A stretch of 64,000 nucleotides of DNA from DATFDN01 sp963818725 (GCA_963818725.1 CAWFTU010000010.1:124001-188000); one strand, 5' to 3'. Numbered from the stretch's first letter, positions 17,576-27,058 are shown. Program-made: numbers and translations. Notes: generated from the letters alone by a model not told the origin.

Positions 17576-19207
17576 CTACGCCGCGACCTGAGCGGCCGTC
17601 CCGGCCGCAGCGCGCGCATCCTCCCTTATCATGTCGGCGGCCTTCTCGGCGATCATGATGACGGCGGCGTTGGTGTTTCCGGAAACCATCGTCGGCATGA
17701 TCGCCGCGTCCGCGACACGCAGCCCGTCCATGCCGCGCACGCGGAGCCGTTCGTCCACCACCGCCATCGGGTCTTGCCCCATCTTGCACGTCCCGACCAC
17801 GTGATAGGTGGTCTGGCCGTTGCGGCGCGCGAACTCCAGCCACTCGGCGTCGGACTGCACCGCGTCGCCGGGGTTCATCTCATAGGCCCGGTACTTGTCC
17901 ATCGCCCTGTTCTGGATGATGCGCCGGCCGATCTTCATGCCATCGACCAGCACGCGCCGGTCGCTCTCCGCGCCCAGGAAGTTGGGCCGGATTGCCGGCG
18001 CGGCCATCGGGTCGGGCGAGCGGGCGTGGATCGAGCCCTTCGACTCCGGCCGGCACACATAGACGCTCAAGGTCATGCCGGGCTCGCGGTCCAGGACGCG
18101 CGTCGCGGCCGAGCCATAGCTCGCGTGCGCGAAATGGTACTGCACGTCCGGCACCTCCAGCTCGGGGCGGGTCCTGATGAAGCCGTAGGCGATTCCAGCG
18201 GTGTAGGTCAGGACGCCGCGCCGCAGGACGAAGTATTTCACCACCTCCCGGGCGAAACGCGCGCCGCGCGTGTGCTCGTTCAACGTCACCGGCTGCTTGA
18301 CCCGCCAGTTCATGCGCGGCGCGTAGTGGTCGCGGTAGTTCTCGCCGACGCCGGGCAGGGCGTGACGCACCGCGATCCCAAGCGAACTGAGCCGCGCCGG
18401 GTCGCCGATTCCGGACAGCTCCAGGATGTGCGGCGACTGCACCGCGCCGGCGGACAGGATCACCTCGCCGCGGCAGCGCGCCTCCAGCGTCGCGCGGCGC
18501 TGGACGTAGCGCACGCCCAGCGCGCGCCGCCCGTCCAGGCTCAGCCCGGTCACGTGCGCGTCGGTCTCGATCCGCAGATTGGGCCGCGCGGCCGTGGCGA
18601 CGTCGAGGAAGGCGCGCGCCGCCGACCAGCGCCGGCCGCGCTTCTGCGTCACCTGGAAATAGCCGAATCCCTCCTGATCGCCGTTGTTGTAGTCGGCATT
18701 GCGCGGATAGCCCTCGGCCAAGCCAGCGGCGATGAAGGCGTCGCAGACCTCGTTGGTCTCGCGCATGGGCGCCACGTTCAGCTTGCCGCCGCGCCCGTGC
18801 GCCGGATCGGCGGGGCCTCCCCAATGCTCGGACTTGCGGAAATAGGGCAGGATGGACTTGTACGCCCAGCCGCGATTGCCGAACTGCGCCCAGGTGTCGT
18901 AGTCGAGGCGGTTGCCGCGCACGTACAGCATCCCGTTGATCGAGCTTGAGCCACCGAGCGTCCTGCCGCGCGGAATCGGGATCGAGCGATTGTTGACATT
19001 CGCCTCGGGCTCGGTGGCGAAGTTCCAGTTCAGCTCCGGATGGTTGAGCAGCTTGGTAAATCCCACCGGCACGTTGATCCAGAAACTCTTGTCGCGCGGC
19101 CCGGCCTCCAGCAGCAGGACGCGCGAGGCCGAGTCCTCGGTCAGTCGGTTCGCCAGCACGCAGCCGGCCGAGCCGGCGCCCACGATAATGTAGTCGTACT
19201 CCGACAT
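17576..19207 (-). CDS. GMC-family FAD oxidoreductase (choline/alcohol dehydrogenase-like)
   Basis: A 543-residue flavoprotein starting at ATG 19207 with GAGGGG just upstream. The N-terminal ADP-binding motif is YIIVGAGSAGCVLANRLTED, followed by VLLLEAGP. The GMC signature 1 region is PRGRTLGGSSSINGMLYVRG, and GMC signature 2 is GAVQSPHILELSGIG. The catalytic His lies in TYHVVGTCKMG, and the C-terminal FAD site is LRVADAAIMPTMVSGNTNA. It oxidises an alcohol, probably soluble in the cytoplasm; the substrate (choline, alkanol, polyol) cannot be specified. It is transcribed with the downstream-oriented nitronate monooxygenase gene. A longer frame upstream of 19207 is only a shadow of that gene. 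Confidence 0.9.
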   Translation of the reverse strand: MSEYDYIIVGAGSAGCVLANRLTEDSASRVLLLEAGPRDKSFWINVPVGFTKLLNHPELNWNFATEPEANVNNRSIPIPRGRTLGGSSSINGMLYVRGNRLDYDTWAQFGNRGWAYKSILPYFRKSEHWGGPADPAHGRGGKLNVAPMRETNEVCDAFIAAGLAEGYPRNADYNNGDQEGFGYFQVTQKRGRRWSAARAFLDVATAARPNLRIETDAHVTGLSLDGRRALGVRYVQRRATLEARCRGEVILSAGAVQSPHILELSGIGDPARLSSLGIAVRHALPGVGENYRDHYAPRMNWRVKQPVTLNEHTRGARFAREVVKYFVLRRGVLTYTAGIAYGFIRTRPELEVPDVQYHFAHASYGSAATRVLDREPGMTLSVYVCRPESKGSIHARSPDPMAAPAIRPNFLGAESDRRVLVDGMKIGRRIIQNRAMDKYRAYEMNPGDAVQSDAEWLEFARRNGQTTYHVVGTCKMGQDPMAVVDERLRVRGMDGLRVADAAIMPTMVSGNTNAAVIMIAEKAADMIREDARAAAGTAAQVAA

Positions 19208-19254
19208 CCCCTCGTTCTCCCTCGCCGGCGCGACCCTATCGCGGCGCGCGCGAA

Positions 19255-20331
19255 TCACGCCAGCAGCGCGCGAGCGTCCTCCCAGACCTGGCGGGCCACA
19301 TCGCCGGCTGGCGCGGCGCGCGCGAGGCCAACCGATTGCCCCGCCCAGGGTTGCATGCGCTGCACGTCGCCCGCCCTTTGCGCGGCGTCGCGCATCAGCG
19401 TGGTCAGGCCGCGCTGCACTGGATACGGGGCGGGCGGCGGCGCATCGGGCGCGGCGGCGGCGCGCGCGTAGTCGGTGGCGAGGGACCGGCCCGCGCGGCC
19501 GCTGAAGGCGCGGGTGAGCATCGTGTCTTCCGGCCGCGCGCGGCCCAGCGCCTCGGCCCAGGCAGGATGAATGCCGGCCTCCGGGCAGCGCAGGAAGGCG
19601 GTGCCGATCTGCGCCGCGCTGGCGCCGAGCGCGAGGGCGGCGGCCACGCCCCGCCCGTCGGCGATGCCGCCCGTCGCCACCACCGGCACACGCACCGCGT
19701 CGGCGACCGCGGGCAGAAGCGCGAACAGGCCCACGGCTTGGCGCTCGGCGTTCGCGGCGTCGAACACGCCGCGATGCCCGCCCGCTTCCGCGCCCTGCGC
19801 CACGATCACGTCGGCGCCCGCGGCCTCGGCGGCCAGCGCTTCGGCGACCGTGGTGACAGTGGCGAACCAGGCGATGCCGCGCGCCTTCAACGCCGCCACG
19901 AAATCCGGCTCGTAGAGCCCCATGATGGAGGACACCGCCGCCGGCGCGGCCGCGAGCAGGGCCTCGCACTGCGCCGCGAAATCCGGCAGGGCCGTATCAC
20001 CCGCAGCCTCCGGCACGGCGGGGCCGAAGCGGCCGAGGAAGTCGCGCACCCGCGCCTCGTGCGCGGCGTCGCGCACGGGCGGGGGGGACGGAATCCAGAG
20101 ATTGAGCTGCACGGCGCGATTGCTGGCGGCGCGGAACGCGCCGGCCCAGTCGGCGATTGCCTGGGGCGGCAGCATCAGCGCGCCGCACCCGCCCATGCCC
20201 CCTGCATTGGCGACCGCGATCGACAGCGCGGGCGGGCAGGCGCCGGCCATCGGCGCGAGCAGGATCGGGATGCGCAGCCCGAAGCGCTCGCAGAACGCCC
20301 GCGCGCGGGCAAGGGGTGCGGAATTCGTCAT
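19255..20331 (-). CDS. Nitronate monooxygenase family protein (FMN TIM barrel)
   Basis: A 358-residue enzyme starting at ATG 20331 (AGAGG upstream). NMO features are IPILLAPMAGACPPALSIAVANAGGMGGCGALMLPP at the N-terminus, the central VIVAQGAEAGGHRG phosphate/FMN-binding motif, VVATGGIADGRGVAAALALGASAAQIGTAFL, and a late MLTRAFSGRAGRS segment. These flavoenzymes oxidise alkyl nitronates to carbonyl compounds, and some relatives are 2-nitropropane dioxygenase-like with other substrates. It is divergent from the SDR gene (about 80 bp between starts), and the GMC oxidoreductase gene follows it 47 bp downstream in the same direction. Confidence 0.88.
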   Translation of the reverse strand: MTNSAPLARARAFCERFGLRIPILLAPMAGACPPALSIAVANAGGMGGCGALMLPPQAIADWAGAFRAASNRAVQLNLWIPSPPPVRDAAHEARVRDFLGRFGPAVPEAAGDTALPDFAAQCEALLAAAPAAVSSIMGLYEPDFVAALKARGIAWFATVTTVAEALAAEAAGADVIVAQGAEAGGHRGVFDAANAERQAVGLFALLPAVADAVRVPVVATGGIADGRGVAAALALGASAAQIGTAFLRCPEAGIHPAWAEALGRARPEDTMLTRAFSGRAGRSLATDYARAAAAPDAPPPAPYPVQRGLTTLMRDAAQRAGDVQRMQPWAGQSVGLARAAPAGDVARQVWEDARALLA

Positions 20332-20408
20332 GCGGAACCTCTCGCGCCGGGGTTGTCGGGCGGCGCCACGGGGAAGAGACTGCGCCAAATGGCAGGGGAG
20401 GGGAACCG

Positions 20409-21212
20409 ATGGACTTCACCGGCAGGATCGCGCTCGTCACCGGCGGCGGCAACGGGATCGGCCGCGCCACATCGCTCGGCTTCGCCCGCGCGGGCGCGAA
20501 GCTTGTCGTGGTGGACCGCGACGCAGAGGCGGGCGAGGCCACGGCGGGCGCCATTCGCCAGCAGGGCGGCAAGGCGCGGTTCGTGGCGGCCGACGTGACC
20601 AAGTCGGGCGAGGTCGCTGCCTACGTGCAAGCTGCCCTGTCCGCCTATGGCGCGATCGACTGCTTCTTCAACAACGCTGGGATCGAGGGCACGCTCGCGC
20701 CCATCATCGAGTACGAAGAGGCACTGTTCGACCAAGTCATGGCGGTCAATGTGAAGGGCGTGTTCCTTGGCCTGCGGCACGTCCTTCCGGTGATGCTGCG
20801 CCAGGGGCGTGGCGCGGTGGTCAACACAGCCTCCGTCGCCGGGCTTGTCGCCACGCCGGGCATGTCCGCCTACGTCGCCTCCAAGCACGCGGTGATTGGG
20901 CTCACCAAGACAGCCGCCGGGGAGACCGCGCGGGCGGGGGTGCGCGTCAACGCGGTCTGCCCAGGGCCGATCGACACGCGGATGATCCATTCCCTTGAAT
21001 CGCTCATCAACCCGTCCGACCCCGCGAGCGTGTCCACGCGCTACCAGTCGAACATTCCGATCGGTCGCTACGGAACCGCCGAGGAGGTGGCGAACCTCGT
21101 GCTGTTCCTGTGCTCCGACCTCGCTTCGAACATCACCGGCGCGCAGTATGTCGTGGATGGCGGGCGCACCGCGACCGGCGGGGCGGTGACGAGCGGCAGC
21201 CCGGCCCGGTAA
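20409..21212 (+). CDS. Short-chain dehydrogenase/reductase (classical SDR)
   Basis: A 267-residue Rossmann-fold oxidoreductase with the full classical set: TGGGNGIGRA cofactor loop (about residues 11-20), Asp in VVVDRDAEA (suggesting NAD preference), NNAGIEG, Ser in VNTASVAG, YVASKHA (catalytic Tyr-xxx-Lys), and the PGPIDTRM region. The C-terminus YVVDGGRTATGG is typical. The start at 20409 follows AGGGGAGGGG. The substrate is unknown. It is divergent from the nitronate monooxygenase gene. Confidence 0.9.
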   Translation: MDFTGRIALVTGGGNGIGRATSLGFARAGAKLVVVDRDAEAGEATAGAIRQQGGKARFVAADVTKSGEVAAYVQAALSAYGAIDCFFNNAGIEGTLAPIIEYEEALFDQVMAVNVKGVFLGLRHVLPVMLRQGRGAVVNTASVAGLVATPGMSAYVASKHAVIGLTKTAAGETARAGVRVNAVCPGPIDTRMIHSLESLINPSDPASVSTRYQSNIPIGRYGTAEEVANLVLFLCSDLASNITGAQYVVDGGRTATGGAVTSGSPAR

Positions 21213-21412
21213 GGGTGTTTCCCATCGGTTCGGTTCTCGTGACGCGCGGCCTGCTTTCGTCTCCCCTGGCCCCCGCCGTCGCGGGAATGACGGAGAACAG
21301 GTCAGGAATCAAGGCGGCCGCAGCACCATTGTGCAGCGCACGTGTGCCGCTTGCGAAACCGCCCTGTCGGGCGCAGCATCCGATAATCAACAAGGATCAC
21401 GGGAGGATTGCC

Positions 21413-21847
21413 ATGACGGTCACCGCTATCCTCCGGCACAAGGGCCGGGAGGTCTTCACTGTTCATCCATCCGCCAGTGTGGCCGAGGTCGCCGAGGTGC
21501 TTATGGAGAAGGGCATCGGCGCCGTCCTGGTCGTGGACGAGGCCAAGCAGCTCCTGGGCATTGTGAGCGAGCGGGACATCGTTCGCAGCCTCCATGCGAA
21601 CGGTGCGGGGACGCTCGAGATGACGGCGGGCCAGTTGATGACACGGCCGCTGCAAACCGCCTCGCCGCAGACCACGATCATCGAGGCGATGCGCAAGATG
21701 ACCGCCGGGCGGTTCCGGCACGTCCCGGTGCTGGACAATGGCGAGCTGATAGGCCTGGTGAGCATCGGGGACGTGGTCAAGGCTCGGCTCATGGAGCAGG
21801 AGGAGGAGGTGGACAGCCTGAAGGCGTACATCGCCGGAGCGGCGTAG
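21413..21847 (+). CDS. Tandem CBS-domain protein
   Basis: A 144-residue protein made of two CBS motifs. The first spans about residues 8-65 (VFTVHPSASVAEVAEVLMEKGIGAVLVVDEAKQLLGIVSERDIVR) and the second about 75-132 (MTRPLQTASPQTTIIEAMRKMTAGRFRHVPVLDNGELIGLVSIGDVVK). A short acidic helix ends it. Such stand-alone CBS pairs bind adenosine nucleotides and act as energy sensors for partner proteins. The ATG at 21413 follows GGGAGGA. It is probably monocistronic, with about 200 bp of non-coding sequence upstream. Confidence 0.9.
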   Translation: MTVTAILRHKGREVFTVHPSASVAEVAEVLMEKGIGAVLVVDEAKQLLGIVSERDIVRSLHANGAGTLEMTAGQLMTRPLQTASPQTTIIEAMRKMTAGRFRHVPVLDNGELIGLVSIGDVVKARLMEQEEEVDSLKAYIAGAA

Positions 21848-21883
21848 CGTCTGGCGCCCGGCTTCGCCGCCGGGCAGCCACAG

Positions 21884-22783
21884 TCATACGCGGCGCGGCT
21901 CCGCCTCGGTCGAGCGCCCCGCCGCGGCCAGGATGCGCAGGGCAAGCCGGTGGTGCGGGCGGTCAATCATCTTGCCGTCAAGCGCGAACACCCCCGAATC
22001 AGGGTTCGCCGCGAAATGCGCGCGGACCCGCTCGGCCCAGCGCACCTGCTCCTCTGGCGGAGTGAAAATCGTGTTGACGATATCGATCTGGTCCGGGTGG
22101 ATCAGGATCTTGCCGGCGAACCCGTCGGCGGCGGCCGAGGCGGCCTCGCGCCGGAGCCCCTCCGGGTCGCGTGGATCGGGATAGGGCGTGTCGATCGCCG
22201 GCACGCCGAGCGCCGCCGCCGCGGCCAAGACCTGCGCGCGGGCGAAGACGACGGCGGCATTGTAGGTGCCGTCCGGGTGGCGGGGCGCGACGCCAAGATC
22301 GGCGGAAATGTCCTCCGCCCCGAAACAGAACGCGGCCAGCCGGGGCGGGGCGGGGGCGTACGCGCCGAGGGTAAACACCGAGCCCGCGGTCTCCGTCACG
22401 ATCGGCACCACGCGCACGCTCCCGATGGCGTGGCCGGACGCCGCCTCCAGCGCCTCCAGGTGATGGTCGAGCGCACGCAGCTCCTCGGGCGCGCTGCACT
22501 TGGGGAGCATCACGGCGGCGGCACCGGCCGGCACCACCGCGGCGAGGTCGGCGAGATACCAGGGCGTGGCGCGGGGGTTGACCCGCACGATCACCGACTG
22601 GCGGCGCGGGTCGGCCGCCATGGCGCGCAGCCGGGCCGCGACCGCCGCGCGCGCCTCCGGTTTGGCGGGCGCGGCGACCGAATCCTCAAGGTCGAGGATC
22701 ACGGCATCTGCGGCCGAGGCCAGGGCCTTCTCGATCTTGCGGGGCGAGTCTCCGGGCGCGAAAAGAGAACTTTTCAATTGCAT
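21884..22783 (-). CDS. HpcH/HpaI (CitE-like) CoA-ester lyase
   Basis: A 299-residue TIM-barrel lyase starting at MQLKSSLFAPG; an in-frame ATG at 22819 would add 12 residues. Family motifs are SLFAPGDSPRKIEKAL, ADAVILDLEDSVA (metal-binding acidic residues), VIVRVNP, VMLPKCSAPEEL, VPIVTETAGSVF, the FGAEDISADLG metal/CoA site, AIDTPYPD and GKILIHPDQIDIVN. Relatives cleave or form citramalyl-, malyl- or citryl-CoA. The exact substrate is not decided by the sequence. It is divergent from the livG gene of the first Liv cluster. Confidence 0.87.
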   Translation of the reverse strand: MQLKSSLFAPGDSPRKIEKALASAADAVILDLEDSVAAPAKPEARAAVAARLRAMAADPRRQSVIVRVNPRATPWYLADLAAVVPAGAAAVMLPKCSAPEELRALDHHLEALEAASGHAIGSVRVVPIVTETAGSVFTLGAYAPAPPRLAAFCFGAEDISADLGVAPRHPDGTYNAAVVFARAQVLAAAAALGVPAIDTPYPDPRDPEGLRREAASAAADGFAGKILIHPDQIDIVNTIFTPPEEQVRWAERVRAHFAANPDSGVFALDGKMIDRPHHRLALRILAAAGRSTEAEPRRV

Positions 22784-22892
22784 ACGAGGAAATGCCTGTT
22801 CGCCAAGTGCGCGGTTCATTCTTGCGCCCCGGCGGGCATTGTGCAATCTGCATCCTCACGAGGTTTTAACACGCCAAGGGGGGCGTCCGGGG

Positions 22893-23660
22893 GTGTCCAA
22901 CATCATCCTGGAGACGACCGGACTCACACGCGAATTCAGCGGCTTCGTTGCCGTTGACGACGTGTCGCTGAAGGTCCGCGCGGGCGACATCCACGCCCTG
23001 ATCGGACCCAACGGGGCCGGCAAGACAACGTGCTTCAACCTGCTCACGAAGTTCCTGCAACCGACGCGCGGGCGCATCGTGTTCAAGGGACACGACATCA
23101 CCCGGCTCAAGCCGGCGCAGATCGCGCGGCTCGGGCTGGTGCGCAGCTTCCAGATCTCGGCGGTGTTCCCGAAGCTGACCGCGCTCGAGAACGTCCGCCT
23201 CGCGCTGCAACGCGCGCGGGGCAACTCCTTCGACTTCTGGCGCTCGGAGGACGCGCTCCACAGTCTCGACCACCGCGCGCACGGGTTGCTGAACGACGTG
23301 GGGCTCCAGGATTTCATCGAGGCCACCGCCGGCCAGCTCGCCTATGGCCAGAAGCGCGCGCTAGAGATCGCCACGACGCTCGCGCTCGATCCGGAGATGC
23401 TGCTGCTGGACGAACCCACCGCGGGCATGACGCACGCGGACGTCGATCGGGTGGTCGAGCTCGTCTCGCGAGTTCGCGCCGGGCGGACCATCCTGATGGT
23501 CGAGCACAACCTCTCCGTCGTGCAGGGTCTGTGCGACCGCATTACCGTGCTGACCCGGGGCCGGGTGCTGGCTGAGGGCGACTACGCGGCGGTCTCGCGC
23601 AACCCCGAGGTGATTGCCGCCTATCTCGGCTCCGAGGCGCCGGAGGTCGAGCATGCTTGA
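22893..23660 (+). CDS. livG: LivG-type ABC transporter ATPase (cluster 1)
   Basis: A 255-residue ATPase with Walker A GPNGAGKTT, Q-loop in RSFQISAVFPKLTALEN, an unusual signature AYGQKRALEIATTLA (in place of LSGGQ, as is common in LivG), Walker B MLLLDEPTAGM, and H-loop MVEHNLSVV. The C-terminal EVIAAYLG tail typical of branched-chain amino-acid transporters is present. The start is GTG 22893. It overlaps livF by 8 bp. It should power uptake of an amino acid or similar amide by LivHM. No binding-protein gene accompanies this cluster in the window. Confidence 0.9.
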   Translation: MSNIILETTGLTREFSGFVAVDDVSLKVRAGDIHALIGPNGAGKTTCFNLLTKFLQPTRGRIVFKGHDITRLKPAQIARLGLVRSFQISAVFPKLTALENVRLALQRARGNSFDFWRSEDALHSLDHRAHGLLNDVGLQDFIEATAGQLAYGQKRALEIATTLALDPEMLLLDEPTAGMTHADVDRVVELVSRVRAGRTILMVEHNLSVVQGLCDRITVLTRGRVLAEGDYAAVSRNPEVIAAYLGSEAPEVEHA

Positions 23661-24348
23661 GGTTCGTGACCTGAACGGCTGGTATGGCGAGAGCCACATC
23701 CTGCACGGCATGGAGTTCGATGTGCAGGAAGGGGAGGTGGTCACGCTGCTCGGCCGCAACGGCGCCGGCAAGACCACCACGATGAAGGCCATCATGGGGC
23801 TGGTGCCGCGCCGCCAGGGCGCGATCCGGTTTCGCGGGCGCGACCTGATCGACGCCTCCTCCGAGCGGATCGCGCGCGCCGGCATTGCGCTGTGCCCGGA
23901 GGAACGGGGAATCTTCGGATCGCTGACCGTGACCGAGAACCTGATGTTGCCACCCGTGGTGGCGCCGGGCGGGCTCGATGTCCCGACCATCTACGAGCTG
24001 TTTCCCAACCTCAAGGAGCGCGCGCGCACCGCGCAGGGAACCAAGCTCTCGGGAGGCGAGCAGCAGATGCTCGCCATCGCCCGCATCCTGCGTACCGGGG
24101 CCAAGCTGCTCCTGCTTGACGAGCCGACCGAGGGGCTGGCGCCGGTGATCGTCCAGCAGATCGGCCGCACGATCCGCGAGATCAAGCATCGCGGCTACAC
24201 CGTGCTGCTGGTCGAGCAGAACTTCCGCTTCGCGCAGACCGTCGCCGACCGGCACTACGTCGTCGAGCACGGCCGGGTGATCGACATGATCCCGAACCAC
24301 CGGCTGGAAGCCAGCATGGACAAGCTGCATGAATACCTGGGCGTCTGA
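23653..24348 (+). CDS. livF: LivF-type ABC transporter ATPase (cluster 1)
   Basis: A 231-residue ATPase: Walker A GRNGAGKTT, PEERGIFGSLTVTENL, signature LSGGEQQMLAIARIL, Walker B LLLLDEPTEGLAP, switch His-equivalent region LLVEQNFRFA, and terminal HEYLGV. It overlaps the livG stop. A 27-bp gap with GGGGAGG separates it from livH. It partners LivG as the second ATPase subunit. Confidence 0.9.
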   Translation: MLEVRDLNGWYGESHILHGMEFDVQEGEVVTLLGRNGAGKTTTMKAIMGLVPRRQGAIRFRGRDLIDASSERIARAGIALCPEERGIFGSLTVTENLMLPPVVAPGGLDVPTIYELFPNLKERARTAQGTKLSGGEQQMLAIARILRTGAKLLLLDEPTEGLAPVIVQQIGRTIREIKHRGYTVLLVEQNFRFAQTVADRHYVVEHGRVIDMIPNHRLEASMDKLHEYLGV

Positions 24349-24375
24349 CACGCGGCGCATGGGGAGGACCGACTG

Positions 24376-25263
24376 ATGCACATGATCCTCGGCGTCCCCG
24401 CGCCGCTCCTGTTCGGCCAGCTCCTGCTCGGCCTCATCAATGGCGCCTTCTACGCCATGCTCGCGCTCGGCCTGGCGATCATCTTCGGCATGCTGAACAT
24501 CATCAACTTCGCGCATGGGGCGCTGTTCATGATGGGCGCCTTCGCAGCCTGGATACTGCTGAACTACGCCGGCATCGGCTACTTCCCGTCGCTGATCCTG
24601 GCGCCGCTCATCATCGGCGCGTTTGGCGTCGTGCTGGAGCGGACGCTTATCAGCCGACTCTACAAGCTGGACCACCTTTATGGGCTGCTGCTCACCTTCG
24701 GCCTGGCGCTAGTGATCGAGGGGCTGTTCCGCAACTACTATGGCAGCTCCGGGATGCCCTATGAGATCCCGTCGGTGCTGCAAGGCGCGAAGAATCTCGG
24801 GTTCATGTTCCTGCCGATCTATCGCGGCTGGGTGGTCGTGGTGGCGCTGGTGGTGTGCATCGGAACCTGGCTGCTGATCGAGAAGACGTTCCTCGGCGCG
24901 CGGCTTCGTGCGGCGACCGAGAACCCGGCCCTGGTGCGCGCCATGGGCATCAACGTGCCACGACTGATCACCATCACCTACGGGGGCGGTGTCGCGCTCG
25001 CGGCGTTCGCCGGCGTGCTGGCGGCACCGATCTACTCGGTGAACCCCGACATGGGGGACAATTTCATCAACACCGTGTTCGCCATCGTCGTGATCGGCGG
25101 CATGGGCTCGATCCTGGGCTCGATCGTCACGGGTTTTGGCCTCGGCGTGATCGAGGGCCTGACCAAGGTGTTCTATCCCCAGGCCTCGGCCACCGTGGTC
25201 TTCTTGGTGATGATCATCGTGCTGCTGTTCCTGCCTCGTGGCCTGTTCGGAAAGACCGCCTGA
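24376..25263 (+). CDS. livH: LivH-type permease (cluster 1)
   Basis: A 295-residue inner-membrane permease with about eight hydrophobic segments. LivH hallmarks are LINGAFYAMLALGLAIIFGMLNIINFAHGALFMMGAF at the N-terminus, LRAATENPALVRAMGINV (the EAA-like coupling loop), VNPDMGDNFINTVFAIVVIGGMGSILGSIVTGF, and a final LFLPRGLFG. It follows livF by 27 bp and precedes livM by 1 bp. Confidence 0.9.
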   Translation: MHMILGVPAPLLFGQLLLGLINGAFYAMLALGLAIIFGMLNIINFAHGALFMMGAFAAWILLNYAGIGYFPSLILAPLIIGAFGVVLERTLISRLYKLDHLYGLLLTFGLALVIEGLFRNYYGSSGMPYEIPSVLQGAKNLGFMFLPIYRGWVVVVALVVCIGTWLLIEKTFLGARLRAATENPALVRAMGINVPRLITITYGGGVALAAFAGVLAAPIYSVNPDMGDNFINTVFAIVVIGGMGSILGSIVTGFGLGVIEGLTKVFYPQASATVVFLVMIIVLLFLPRGLFGKTA

Positions 25264-25264
25264 A

Positions 25265-26251
25265 ATGTCCGCAACCACACGCGACGCCGTCGCCTTCCGG
25301 GCCGCGCGCCCCTCGCTGCTCTTCGGCTTCACCCGCAGCCAGGCGGTCGCCTTCCTCGCCATGCTGGCTCTGGTCGTGGTGCTGCCCTACTTCCTCTATC
25401 CCGTGTTCCTGATGCGGGTGCTGATGACCGCGCTGTTCGCCTGCGCGTTCAACCTCATGCTCGGCTACGTCGGCCTGCTGTCCTTCGGCCACGCGGCCTT
25501 CTACGGCATGGGCGCCTACATCGCCGCCTGGACGGCGAAGAACTGGGGGATCGACGCGGTGCTCGCGATCATCCTGGGCGGCGGCACCGGGGCCGTGCTG
25601 GGGCTGTTCCTGGGCTACCTCGCCATCCGCCGCTCCGGCATCTACTTCGCCATGATTACGCTGGCGCTGGCGCAGCTGGTCTATTTCTTCTGCCTGGAGG
25701 CGCCGTTCACGGGCGGCGAGGACGGCATCCAGCAAGTGCCGCGCGGCCACGCCTTCGGGTTGCTGTCACTCGGCAACGATATGCACATGTACTGGTTCAC
25801 GGCTGGCATCTTCATCGCCGGGTTCCTGATGATCCACCGGGTGATCCATTCGCCCTTCGGCCAGGTGCTGAAGGCGATCCGCGAGAACGAGCCGCGCGCC
25901 ATCTCGCTCGGCTATCGCACCAACGACTACAAGCTGATCGCGTTCGTGATCTCCACCGCGCTCTCGGGCATCGCGGGGGCTACGACATCGATCGTGTTCG
26001 GCATCGCGACCCTGGACGGGGTGCATTACTCCCGCTCGGGCGAGGTGGTGCTGACCACGCTGCTGGGCGGGCTGGGCACCGTCTTCGGCCCGGTAGTGGG
26101 CGCCATCGCCACGACCTCGATGGAGAACTACCTGGCGCAGTTCGGCTCCTGGGTCACGGTCACGCAGGGGGCCATCTTCGTCGTCTGCGTGCTGGCCTTC
26201 CGACGCGGGATCGTGGGCGAGATCGCGGGGGCGCTGCGGTTATCGTTGTAG
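25265..26251 (+). CDS. livM: LivM-type permease (cluster 1)
   Basis: A 328-residue permease: NLMLGYVGLLSFGHAAFYGMGAYIAAW, LAIRRSGIYFAMITLALAQLVYF, GGEDGIQQVPRG, the coupling loop LKAIRENEPRAISLGY, GEVVLTTLLGGLGTVFGPVVGAI, and ending FRRGIVGEIAG. These are standard LivM elements. It closes the livGFHM unit. The next gene, on the other strand, is an unrelated cupin, so the periplasmic receptor must be encoded elsewhere. Confidence 0.9.
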   Translation: MSATTRDAVAFRAARPSLLFGFTRSQAVAFLAMLALVVVLPYFLYPVFLMRVLMTALFACAFNLMLGYVGLLSFGHAAFYGMGAYIAAWTAKNWGIDAVLAIILGGGTGAVLGLFLGYLAIRRSGIYFAMITLALAQLVYFFCLEAPFTGGEDGIQQVPRGHAFGLLSLGNDMHMYWFTAGIFIAGFLMIHRVIHSPFGQVLKAIRENEPRAISLGYRTNDYKLIAFVISTALSGIAGATTSIVFGIATLDGVHYSRSGEVVLTTLLGGLGTVFGPVVGAIATTSMENYLAQFGSWVTVTQGAIFVVCVLAFRRGIVGEIAGALRLSL

Positions 26252-26277
26252 GGGGCGTGGCAGGCGTGCCGCGCCCG

Positions 26278-26676
26278 CTATTGGGCGGGCACGACCGCCG
26301 GCGCTCCTTTATCCTTCACGAACACCACCAGGAACTTTGCGGGTTTCGACTGGCTCGCGTTCTTCGACACGACGTGAACATCGTCCGGGCCTTCATAGAA
26401 GGTCTGACCTGGCCCAAGCGTCTGGGCAGGGCCGCCTTTCACCTGCATGATCACTGATCCTTCGAGCACGTAGACGAAGGTCTGTGCATTATGCCGGTGC
26501 GGGCTGGAGGAGCCGCCGGGGGGATACTCCACAGTCAGCAGCACGACTTCCTTGTCGGGCGCGGCCGCCAAGTCACGCGACATCAGCGGCGTGATTTTCG
26601 CCTCCTCCGCAACAACGGGGGAGACGCCCATCGCCAGCGCCGTGCAAGCCAGTGCCGCTCCTGCCGTTCGGCGCAT
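26278..26676 (-). CDS. Secreted small cupin
   Basis: A 132-residue protein with a signal peptide (MRRTAGAALACTALAMGVSPVVAEE) and one cupin domain. Cupin motif 1 is PPGGSSSPHRHNAQTFVYVLEGSV (metal-type His residues and Glu) and motif 2 is PGQTFYEGPDDVHVV. The start at 26676 has GGGAGGA upstream; an ATG/GTG further up would put the signal peptide out of register. Substrate and reaction are unknown. It converges on livM. Confidence 0.85.
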   Translation of the reverse strand: MRRTAGAALACTALAMGVSPVVAEEAKITPLMSRDLAAAPDKEVVLLTVEYPPGGSSSPHRHNAQTFVYVLEGSVIMQVKGGPAQTLGPGQTFYEGPDDVHVVSKNASQSKPAKFLVVFVKDKGAPAVVPAQ

Positions 26677-27058
26677 GATCTTCCTCCCTGGAAACGACAC
26701 GAGTCCAACGCGGGCCACGCACAGGAGTCAAGCCGAACAATGGCGGCGACGAGCTGGGAGATGTCCTCCGTCAACGGCCGGTGCCGGAGCGGCACGGTTT
26801 CAGCAACACGCGTTCGCTGGTTACCGTGAACCGACCAGCATCAAGGCGAGGACGTCTGCCTTCTCGTCGGGAGGGGCTTGATCGAAGGCGGTCATCGCGG
26901 CCTCGGCTTGCTTCACCCCGTTTTCCGAGTCCGATAGCTTGAAGGAGCTGGATGGATCGTAGTCGGCGCGATACCGTTCCTCCTGCAATTGAACGAAACC
27001 GGATGCGAAATCGCGCATCGCTTGGCTGACGGCAGGCCGGCTGCCAGGCTTTTGCCTA

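Noticed and set aside
17576..19969. A 797-residue frame for the GMC oxidoreductase.
   Set aside because: The first 250 or so residues are Arg/Gly-rich shadow sequence of the nitronate monooxygenase gene. ATG 19207, with a ribosome-binding site and the FAD motif, is the real start.
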